A stretch of 20,352 bases of DNA, taken from assembly GCA_044374195.1 (NCBI GenBank), contig JBILOY010000028.1, positions 1 through 20,352 on the forward strand. The letters run 5' to 3'. The notes beneath the pieces were generated by a model, which worked only from the letters and a program-made list of their open reading frames with translations, had not been told where the DNA came from and searched no databases. The translations under genes were made by a program, and so were the position numbers. The stretch is from CAIKZY01 sp044374195 (lineage in GTDB: Bacteria; Actinomycetota; Actinomycetes; S36-B12). This document shows, piece after piece, positions 15,341 to 20,352 of the stretch. Positions within the stretch are counted from its first letter, which is position 1. Every line of letters begins with the position of its first letter.

Positions 15341-15442
15341 CGTGCGCTTGCTCACTTCGTGGCCGTACCGGCGAGCATCCCGGTGATCTGTGCCAGCAGC
15401 ACCACTGCGGATGCTGCGGAGGCGCGGATTCTCAGCGCGTAG
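15341..15442 (+). pseudogene. hemD 3'-terminal remnant with internal 22-codon deletion
   Basis: Read in frame, 15341-15442 gives RALAHFVAVPASIPVIC... and ends EARILSA then TAG. It matches HemD residues 198-223 at 23 of 26 positions and then the last few residues, with 22 codons missing between. Most base differences from intact hemD are at third codon positions, as expected for a copy that evolved as a working gene before truncation. There is no start codon and no upstream hemD sequence; the preceding bases are the long inverted repeat. Confidence 0.87.
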
Positions 15443-15507
15443 CGAGCACCCGGTCGGCGATGATCTCTGCGAGTAGCGGCTCATCGCCCAGCACTGAAGT
15501 AATCGCT
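15341..15507 (+). repeat. duplicated hemD/cbiX junction, copy 2
   Basis: This is the partner of 13851-14083. It contains the hemD tail remnant and the intact cbiX 3' end, whose stop codons overlap convergently by 11 bases (15432-15442). The two copies are in direct orientation and enclose the SsuD-like gene and the long inverted repeat. Confidence 0.88.
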
Positions 15508-16106
15508 CGATCTCCGGCTGCCGCCTTGATGCGATCGGGGAACACCCCGTCGAACAGCAGGAATCGCGCGATGGCGGCCTTGTGCTCGCTGACTGACTCC
15601 AGTTGCGTGATTGCAGTGGCGATATCGGGTTGCGCCTGGGACGCATAGGCCACCAGTACGGGGCTGCCGCGTTGAGATGACCATTCATGAGCAAGTGCAT
15701 CAAAGGCGGCCTGAGCCTCGAGATCACTCGTGCCTGCGGTAGCCAGCACGACAGGTGCATCCGGTGGCAGTTGCGCATCGAGAGAGCCGAGCAGGAGCGA
15801 ATCTGGGCCGATCGGGTCGGTAATCGTGATCTCACGATTGATTGCAGCGCTCGCCTTCGCGACCTCGGCCGGCACGTCAATCTTCACGTGGTAGGCCCGG
15901 CTCAAGAAGACGGGTACGACAGTGATGTCGGAGTGGGCGGCAACAGTCAGTGCGGCTTCTGTGAGCGTTGGCGCAGTGTTGTCGAGGAAGGCGAGGCGAA
16001 TCTCGTCATCGGGGAGCAGGTCAGCCACTCGACCGGCGAGCGCCGCAGCTCCGATGCCTGCACGCGGATCTGGGCTGCCGTGGCCGAGCAAGATGACCGC
16101 GCTCAT
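15432..16106 (-). CDS. cbiX: sirohydrochlorin chelatase (CbiX/SirB family)
   Basis: The 224-residue protein has two CbiX-type halves. The first starts AVILLGHGSPDPRAG with metal-binding His9 and has His73 in SRAYHVKIDVP, the two histidines of class II chelatases. The second half (from about residue 118, VVLATAGTSD) has lost the matching His and is probably structural, as in long SirB-type enzymes. In this operon the natural job is inserting ferrous iron into sirohydrochlorin to make siroheme for the sulfite reductase encoded three genes upstream; cobalt insertion for cobalamin is less likely because no cob genes are present. It begins 14 bases after the cysG stop. Its own 3' end lies within a hemD remnant, with an 11-base convergent overlap. 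Confidence 0.9.
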   Translation of the reverse strand: MSAVILLGHGSPDPRAGIGAAALAGRVADLLPDDEIRLAFLDNTAPTLTEAALTVAAHSDITVVPVFLSRAYHVKIDVPAEVAKASAAINREITITDPIGPDSLLLGSLDAQLPPDAPVVLATAGTSDLEAQAAFDALAHEWSSQRGSPVLVAYASQAQPDIATAITQLESVSEHKAAIARFLLFDGVFPDRIKAAAGDRAITSVLGDEPLLAEIIADRVLATR

Positions 16107-16120
16107 ATGGGCACGGTAGT

Positions 16121-17323
16121 TCAGGCGTGGGTGGTGAGCACGCTGGCGGTCAGCCAGGTGGGTACGGACACGACATCGCCCACCACGATGATCGCCGGAT
16201 TCGCGATCTGCTCGGCTGCTGCGATCTCCACGATTGATTCGAGGTTTCCGACGCTCACGCGCTGGTCAGGTGCGTAGGCGCGCTCGATGATCGCGATTGG
16301 GGTGCTCGGGGACTTGCCGCCGTCGATGAGTCCGTCGACGAGTGCGGCCAGGCGACCGACCCCCATCAGGACGACGAGAGTGAGGTCAGACTTCGCAGCG
16401 AGCTCGAGATCACCGATCTCGTGTCCGCTCATGACGATGAATCCGGTTGTCACTCCGCGATGGGTGACCGGAATGCCCGCCGCCAGCGGGGCGCTGATCG
16501 CACTTGTGACACCGGGGATTACCTCTACGGTGACACCGGCCTCGATGCACGCGAGCATCTCCTCGGAGCCACGGCCCAGAACAAATGGGTCACCGCCCTT
16601 AAGTCGTGCAACTCGTTTACCAGCGCGTGCTCGATCGATGAGGAGTGCGTTGATCTCCTCTTGCTTGAGGATGTGATGAGTGGGCTGCTTGCCGGCGTCG
16701 ATCAACTCGACGTCGTCGTCGAGTGAGGCGAGCAGCTCAAGTGGTGCCAGTCGGTCGTAGATCACGACGTCGGCTTTGTTGAGCTCTCGACGACCGCGCA
16801 CCGTAATGAGATCGGCGTCGCCCGGGCCGCCGCCGATGAGAACGACATGACCGTCGTGAGCGCGGCGAGCCTTCACCGGCAGATCGCCGGAACGAAGCTG
16901 CGCCGCAATGCTGCTGCGAAGTGCGACGGAGCGTCTGGGGTCGGCAGAGGTAACTGCGATGGTGACGTCATCGACCGTGGTCGACGCAGGTGTCCAGGCA
17001 TCGGAGGCCCCGTGGTCGTCGGCGCGAACGCACCACACGCGATTGGCCTGCGCTTCTGCAGCCACTGCGGCGTTGACCTCCGGGTTGTCTGTCGCGGCAT
17101 GCGCGAGCCAGGCATTCGCGAGATCACCATCGAGATACTCACGTTCCACGATGCGCACCCCATCGCCGAGCTCGCGCATTGCCTCGCTGATCGCAGGTGA
17201 GATCACGGTGACGAGTGCGCCGGCCTCGACAAGGCTGCGTGCCCGGCGTGCGGCGACAGCACCGGCGCCGACGACGACCACGTGCTTACCAGCAACGTCG
17301 AGGGAGAGCGGGTAGTTGCTCAC
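16121..17323 (-). CDS. cysG: siroheme synthase: precorrin-2 dehydrogenase / uroporphyrin-III C-methyltransferase fusion
   Basis: From the GTG at 17323 the 400-residue protein fuses two enzymes. Residues about 10-145 are a Met8/CysG-N dehydrogenase with the NAD loop HVVVVGAGAVAARRA and a catalytic-Asp candidate in AATDNPEVN (Asp79), oxidising precorrin-2 to sirohydrochlorin. Residues about 158-395 are a SUMT with VLIGGGPGDADLITVRG, YDRLAP, RLKGGDPFVLGRGSEE and PGVTSAISAPLAAGIPVTHRG, methylating uroporphyrinogen III with two S-adenosylmethionines. The central dimerisation part is shorter than in enterobacterial CysG and the iron step is probably left to the neighbouring CbiX. The GTG start overlaps the cysH stop by four bases (GTGA); an in-frame start at 17338 would lie inside cysH. 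Confidence 0.93.
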   Translation of the reverse strand: MSNYPLSLDVAGKHVVVVGAGAVAARRARSLVEAGALVTVISPAISEAMRELGDGVRIVEREYLDGDLANAWLAHAATDNPEVNAAVAAEAQANRVWCVRADDHGASDAWTPASTTVDDVTIAVTSADPRRSVALRSSIAAQLRSGDLPVKARRAHDGHVVLIGGGPGDADLITVRGRRELNKADVVIYDRLAPLELLASLDDDVELIDAGKQPTHHILKQEEINALLIDRARAGKRVARLKGGDPFVLGRGSEEMLACIEAGVTVEVIPGVTSAISAPLAAGIPVTHRGVTTGFIVMSGHEIGDLELAAKSDLTLVVLMGVGRLAALVDGLIDGGKSPSTPIAIIERAYAPDQRVSVGNLESIVEIAAAEQIANPAIIVVGDVVSVPTWLTASVLTTHA

Positions 17324-18042
17324 GTGTGCAGCCCGCACTCGTTCTTGCCCTGACCGGCCCAGCGACCTGCGCGCGGGTCGTCGCCGAAATCAACGCGCTT
17401 CGTGCACGGTGCGCAGCCGATCGACGGGTAACCGTCATACATCAGCGGATTCACCGGTACATCGTTTTCCAACGTGTAGCGCAGGAGCTGAGCTTCGCTC
17501 CAGTGAAGAATCGGCGCGATCTTGAGCACTCCGCGTGACTCGTCGAACTGCACGACGGGAACAGCTGCGCGGTGAGGCGCTGTCTCGTGACGCATGCCCG
17601 TGATCCAGACCTCGTAACCGTCGATGAGGTTCTCCATCGGTTCGACCTTGCGCAGCTTGCAGCACAGGTCAGGGTTGCGCTCCCAGAGATTCGCGCCGTA
17701 CTCGGCGTCCTGCTCAGTGACGGTCTGCTTGGGGGTGAGGCTGAGGATGTTCAAGCTGGTGCGCGACTGCAGAGCATCGCGGGTATCGATGGTCTCGGGG
17801 AAGTGGTAGCCGGTATCGAGGAAGACAACTGGGATCTCGGGCGCGACTTGGTCGATCAGGTAGGCGAGGGCGGTGTTCGCCATTGACTGGGTGAGCACCG
17901 CCTTGGTGCCGAAGGTGTTCCAGGTCCAGCGGATGATGTCAGCTGCCTGGGCGCCGGCAAGGTCGACCGCGGCGTAGCGCGCGAGGATGCGAAGTTCCTC
18001 GGGCGACCGCCGGATCGCCGTGCCGTGCGTGGCAGTGCTCAC
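17320..18042 (-). CDS. cysH: adenosine 5'-phosphosulfate (APS) reductase, [4Fe-4S] type
   Basis: The 240-residue protein reduces adenylylated sulfate to sulfite with thioredoxin. Cys127-Cys128 (DLCCKLRKVEP) and Cys210/Cys213 (SIGCAPC) are the four cluster ligands that mark APS rather than PAPS reductases, and Cys236 in KNECGLH is the catalytic cysteine that carries the thiosulfonate. VFLDTGYHFPET (73-84) and ITGMRHETAPHRA (147-159) are the PP-loop-type substrate segments. The GTG at 18042 is chosen because it overlaps the sir stop as GTGA. APS would have to come from a sulfate adenylyltransferase, which is not in this window. The product, sulfite, feeds the sulfite reductase encoded just upstream. 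Confidence 0.95.
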   Translation of the reverse strand: MSTATHGTAIRRSPEELRILARYAAVDLAGAQAADIIRWTWNTFGTKAVLTQSMANTALAYLIDQVAPEIPVVFLDTGYHFPETIDTRDALQSRTSLNILSLTPKQTVTEQDAEYGANLWERNPDLCCKLRKVEPMENLIDGYEVWITGMRHETAPHRAAVPVVQFDESRGVLKIAPILHWSEAQLLRYTLENDVPVNPLMYDGYPSIGCAPCTKRVDFGDDPRAGRWAGQGKNECGLHT

Positions 18043-19706
18043 TTCAGTGATCCCTCGTCTGCTCGCTGGGTCCACTCGCTGAACGACTCGTCGCCCACAC
18101 GCTCGGCAGTGAAGTTCGAGGTGACGCGCACGACGTAGTCGGGGAGGTCTTCGGCCGGCAGGCGCAGGCCTTTGACGGTGCGACCGAAGTTCGCGGCCTG
18201 TCCGATGCGACCGCCCAGGTGGACTTGGAAGCCCTCAACGTCATTGCCGTCGGCATCAAGTGCGCGAATTCCTTTCAGGCCGATGTCGGCCACCTGAATG
18301 CGAGCGCAGGAGTTCGGGCAACCGTTGACGTGAATCGCCAGCGGCTCGGTGAACTCGGGGATGCGCGCCTCGAGTTCGTCGATGAGCACACGGGCGCGGC
18401 CCTTGGTCTCGACCATCGCGAGCTTGCAGTACTCGACGCCAGTGCAGGCCATCGTGCCGCGACGGAAGTTGGAGGCATCGCCGACGCGTAGGTCGAGTGC
18501 GGCGAGGCCGGCCACGAGTGCATCGACGTTATTGCCGGGCACGTTGAGGACGACGAGCTTTTGATGAGCGGTCAGGTGCACGCGATCAGCGCCGGCTGCC
18601 TCGGCGAGGTCAGCCACCGCGTTGAGCTTCGCGCCACTCATGCGGCCGACGATCGGCGCTGCGCCCACATAGAAGAGACCGTTGTTCTGCGGCCACACGC
18701 CCACATGGTCGCGCTCGTCGATCGAAGTCGGCGTGGGTGCCGGGCCGTCGAGCAGCGGACGCCCGAGGTACTCGGTCTCGAGAACCTCACGGAACTTCTC
18801 TGCTCCCCAGTCGGAGACGAGGAACTTCAGGCGTGCCTTGGTGCGCAGGCGGCGGTAGCCGTAGTCGCGGAAGATGCCGACCACGCCTGCCCACACATCA
18901 GGAATCTCCTCGATCGGCACCCAGGCGCCCAGTCGCACCGCGAGGTGCGGATTCGTGGAGAGTCCGCCGCCGACCCACACATCGAAACCGACGCCATGCT
19001 CGGGGTGAACAACGCCGAGGAAGGAGATGTCATTGATCTCGTGTGCGACATCCATGCGCGGCGAGCCGCTGACTGCCGACTTGAACTTGCGCGGAAGGTT
19101 CGAGAACGCCGGGTCGAGCAGGTACCGCTCGAGGATGGCCTCGATTGCGGGAGTTCCGTCAATGAGCTCATCTGCGGCAACGCCGGCCACGGGGGAGCCG
19201 AGGATCACTCGCGGAACGTCGCCGCAGGCCTCAGCTGACGACAGCCCTACAGCCTCGAGTCGGCGCCAGATTTCCGGGACGTCCTCGATAGCAATCCAGT
19301 GCAATTGGATGTTCTGGCGATCGGTGATGTCCGCGGTATCGCGGCCGAACTCAACCGAGATGTCGGCGATGGTGCGCAGCTGCTCAAGCGTGAGTCGACC
19401 ACCGTCAGAGCGCACGCGCAGCATGAAGTAAGAGTCCTCAAGCTCTTCCGGCTCCATCGTGGCTGTCTTGCCGCCGTCGATGCCGGGCTTGCGCTGGGTG
19501 TACAGACCCCACCAGCGCATGCGACCGCGCAGGTCAGAGCCGGGGATGGAGTCGAAGCCTTCCTTCGAGTAGATCTCCTCGACCCGAGCACGCACGGTCA
19601 GGCCGTCGGCCTCCTGCTTCATCTCCTCATTGGGATTCAGCGGGTCGGTGCCGTCGACAGCCCACTGACCGTTGTTCTTGGCCGGGCGTGCGGTGGTCTC
19701 GGTCAT
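18039..19706 (-). CDS. sir: ferredoxin-dependent assimilatory sulfite reductase
   Basis: This 555-residue siroheme/[4Fe-4S] enzyme reduces sulfite to sulfide with six electrons. Cluster ligands are Cys421 and Cys427 (ACTGVEYC) and Cys463 and Cys467 (NGCPNSC). Tyr69 (GLYTQR) and Cys161 (AEACGDVPR) fall exactly at the positions of the covalently linked Tyr-Cys pair of the Mycobacterium tuberculosis enzyme (NirA/SirA), which favours sulfite over nitrite reduction; so does the operon with cysH and siroheme genes. The ATG at 19706 is preferred because AGGGG lies five bases upstream; the open frame runs on to 19838, but the added 44 residues are not family-like. A 218-base leader region with candidate control elements lies upstream, shared with the divergent ssb. 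Confidence 0.95.
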   Translation of the reverse strand: MTETTARPAKNNGQWAVDGTDPLNPNEEMKQEADGLTVRARVEEIYSKEGFDSIPGSDLRGRMRWWGLYTQRKPGIDGGKTATMEPEELEDSYFMLRVRSDGGRLTLEQLRTIADISVEFGRDTADITDRQNIQLHWIAIEDVPEIWRRLEAVGLSSAEACGDVPRVILGSPVAGVAADELIDGTPAIEAILERYLLDPAFSNLPRKFKSAVSGSPRMDVAHEINDISFLGVVHPEHGVGFDVWVGGGLSTNPHLAVRLGAWVPIEEIPDVWAGVVGIFRDYGYRRLRTKARLKFLVSDWGAEKFREVLETEYLGRPLLDGPAPTPTSIDERDHVGVWPQNNGLFYVGAAPIVGRMSGAKLNAVADLAEAAGADRVHLTAHQKLVVLNVPGNNVDALVAGLAALDLRVGDASNFRRGTMACTGVEYCKLAMVETKGRARVLIDELEARIPEFTEPLAIHVNGCPNSCARIQVADIGLKGIRALDADGNDVEGFQVHLGGRIGQAANFGRTVKGLRLPAEDLPDYVVRVTSNFTAERVGDESFSEWTQRADEGSLK

Positions 19707-19711
19707 GTCAT

Positions 19712-19770
19712 CCCCTGATCGATCTAGCAGTATGGCCAGCCTAATGAGCGGGGTGCGCGGGTTCCAGGGG
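19712..19770 (-). promoter_or_regulatory. candidate Shine-Dalgarno sequestering pair in the sir leader
   Basis: The sir ribosome binding site contains CAGGGG (19717-19712 on the minus strand). A perfect complement, CCCCTG, lies upstream at 19770-19765, leaving a 47-base loop, and one further G-U pair can form. The upstream element is inside two candidate short ORFs containing Cys codons. The pairing is read from the sequence; a control function is inferred. Confidence 0.35.
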
Positions 19771-19834
19771 CGTCTGCGTACCTGCCCAGCGTTCGCAACA
19801 GGTATCCACAGGCGGCGTGTGTGTGCACTCTCAT
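19724..19834 (-). CDS. candidate 36-codon upstream ORF in the sir leader, last sense codon Cys
   Basis: An ATG at 19834 opens a frame starting MRVHTHAACGYLLRTLGR and ending WPYC before TAG at 19724, seven bases before the sir Shine-Dalgarno sequence. It has Cys at residue 9 and as the final residue. It lies between the two divergent genes, in a frame different from sir. There is only a weak GTGG upstream and the longer open frame runs on into ssb antisense, so translation is unproven. It lacks the HVDL-type motif of the actinobacterial sulfur leader peptides I know of. It could equally be chance. Confidence 0.25.
   Translation of the reverse strand: MRVHTHAACGYLLRTLGRYADAPGTRAPRSLGWPYC
19738..19766 (-). 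promoter_or_regulatory. weak candidate promoter of the sir operon
   Basis: On the minus strand TGGAAC (19766-19761) and TAGGCT (19743-19738) are separated by 17 bases and would start transcription near 19731, giving a leader of about 25 bases that keeps the AGGGG site. Such a start would exclude the longer uORFs. The -35 matches consensus at only three positions. CATACT at 19734-19729 is an alternative -10. Confidence 0.22.
19741..19809 (-). CDS. candidate 22-codon upstream ORF with tandem Cys codons in the sir leader
   Basis: From a GTG at 19809 the frame reads MDTCCERWAGTQT... and stops at TAG 19743-19741, 34 bases before the sir ATG. Tandem TGT-TGC codons at positions 4 and 5 recall the polycysteine leaders of mycobacterial sulfur operons. 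No -10 element is placed for a leaderless start and no Shine-Dalgarno sequence is present, so this is a weak candidate. Confidence 0.2.
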   Translation of the reverse strand: MDTCCERWAGTQTPLEPAHPAH

Positions 19835-19839
19835 CCACA
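19802..19839 (+). promoter_or_regulatory. two DnaA-box-like nonamers upstream of ssb
   Basis: GTATCCACA (19802-19810) and TCATCCACA (19831-19839) each differ from the TTATCCACA box by one base, lie on the same strand and start 29 bases apart. They sit in the sir/ssb divergent region, about 90-120 bases before the ssb ATG. Binding by DnaA is inferred from sequence alone. Confidence 0.3.
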
Positions 19840-19890
19840 GATGTGACGGAGCACTTTTGCCTGGATGCCGAGGGCTGGAGTCTCGGGGAA

Positions 19891-19907
19891 TCGAAGAATG
19901 GCTTCGA
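19891..19907 (+). repeat. 6-bp hairpin just before the ssb ribosome binding site
   Basis: TCGAAG (19891-19896) and CTTCGA (19902-19907) form perfect arms around the loop AATGG, seven bases before GAGGAG. If it is in the transcript it would be a small leader hairpin. Chance occurrence cannot be excluded. Confidence 0.3.
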
Positions 19908-19924
19908 CCTATCGAGGAGTGACG

Positions 19925-20352
19925 ATGAATGACATCACCATGACCGTTGTCGGCAATGTTGTCCGCGACGTAGAGCTGCGCTTCACCACCGCCGGAGACC
20001 CGGTGGCGTCCTTCCGGGTCGCCACAAGCACCCGTCGTTTCGATCGAGCCACCGAGAAGTGGGTTGATGGCGATACCCATTACTTCTCGGTGACCTGCTG
20101 GCGCGGGATGGCGCATAACGTCGTTCAATCAGTGGTGAAGGGCATGCCGGTCGTGGTCACCGGTCGACTGCGCAGTCGCGAGGTGCCGCGGCCCTGCGGT
20201 GAGCAGGGGCACATCGTCCGCTACCACGACATTGAGGCCATCGCCGTCGGCCCGGATCTCGCCCGCGGCATCGCCACCTTCACCCGGGTCAAGCGTGATG
20301 CGGTGGTCGAGAGTGAGGAGCGCCTGATCGCTGATGTGCTGACCTCGGCCGG
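19925..20352 (+). CDS. ssb: single-stranded DNA-binding protein, SsbB-like paralogue (3' end outside the window)
   Basis: From the ATG at 19925 (GAGGAG five bases upstream) an open frame runs to the window end, giving 142 residues so far: MNDITMTVVGNVVRDVELRF, then VASFRVATSTRRFD, HYFSVTCWRGMAHNVVQSV and GMPVVVTGRLRSRE. This is the OB fold of bacterial SSB, with the conserved aromatic-rich strand and the GxPVxVxGRL turn. The tail (DIEAIAVGPDLARG, FTRVKRD) resembles actinobacterial SsbB-type paralogues, which often lack the acidic DDDIPF tip; that tip would lie beyond the window, so it cannot be judged. It binds ssDNA in replication, repair or competence-like recombination. It is divergent from sir and probably not functionally related to it. 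Confidence 0.92.
   Translation, partial: MNDITMTVVGNVVRDVELRFTTAGDPVASFRVATSTRRFDRATEKWVDGDTHYFSVTCWRGMAHNVVQSVVKGMPVVVTGRLRSREVPRPCGEQGHIVRYHDIEAIAVGPDLARGIATFTRVKRDAVVESEERLIADVLTSA

Noticed and set aside
15251..15880. Minus-strand open frame out of phase with cbiX, running to the SsuD-like start
   Set aside because: It overlaps cbiX in another frame, spans the hairpin and remnant DNA, and has no family features.
19707..19838. 44-residue N-terminal extension of sir
   Set aside because: There is no homology-like content, and the ATG at 19706 has an AGGGG site and gives Tyr69/Cys161 numbering that matches the mycobacterial enzyme.

Overview
The window looks like a chromosomal stretch from an actinobacterium (Actinomycetota). 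The evidence is high-GC codon use with GTG starts and ATGA/GTGA stop-start overlaps, an actinobacterial-type coproheme decarboxylase (ChdC/HemQ), a ferrochelatase with a C-terminal Cys cluster, a sulfite reductase with the Tyr69/Cys161 pair known from Mycobacterium, a four-Cys APS reductase, and an actinobacterial SsbB-like protein. I cannot place it more precisely. No transposase, tRNA, rRNA or CRISPR array is visible, and no stretch over 300 bases lacks a gene.

Layout. 1-648 (+) is the 3' part of an SDR-fold gene that lacks the catalytic YxxxK. 665-1390 (-) is a HAD-IB phosphatase. 1523-4510 (+) is a tight three-gene unit of two GT4 glycosyltransferases and an SGNH hydrolase. 4507-11039 (-) is a six-gene heme operon transcribed hemE-hemY(cgoX)-chdC-hemH(cpfC)-hemB-hemL. 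Divergent from it across 54 bp is hemA-hemC-hemD (11094-14018, +). Together these encode every step from glutamyl-tRNA to heme by the coproporphyrin-dependent route. 15432-19706 (-) is the siroheme and sulfur-reduction operon sir-cysH-cysG/cobA-cbiX, followed on the same strand by an SsuD-like flavin monooxygenase gene (14082-15239). The 5' part of an ssb paralogue (+) begins at 19925 and runs off the end.

The genes form one tetrapyrrole/sulfur neighbourhood. HemD makes uroporphyrinogen III. HemE draws this into heme, and CysG plus CbiX draw it into siroheme, the prosthetic group of the sulfite reductase encoded in the same operon. CysH makes the sulfite, and the SsuD-like enzyme could supply more from organosulfonates.

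The most unusual structure is at 13851-15507. The hemD/cbiX 3'-end junction is present twice, flanking the SsuD-like gene. Copy 1 has an intact hemD and a 24-codon cbiX tail remnant; copy 2 has an intact cbiX and a 33-codon hemD tail remnant with an internal deletion. The hemD parts differ mostly at silent positions, which suggests a segment imported from a related lineage rather than a fresh local duplication. A 43-bp near-perfect inverted repeat abuts copy 2. A second candidate is the sir leader, which holds Cys-containing short ORFs and a CCCCTG element able to pair with the sir ribosome binding site, resembling a cysteine-responsive attenuator.
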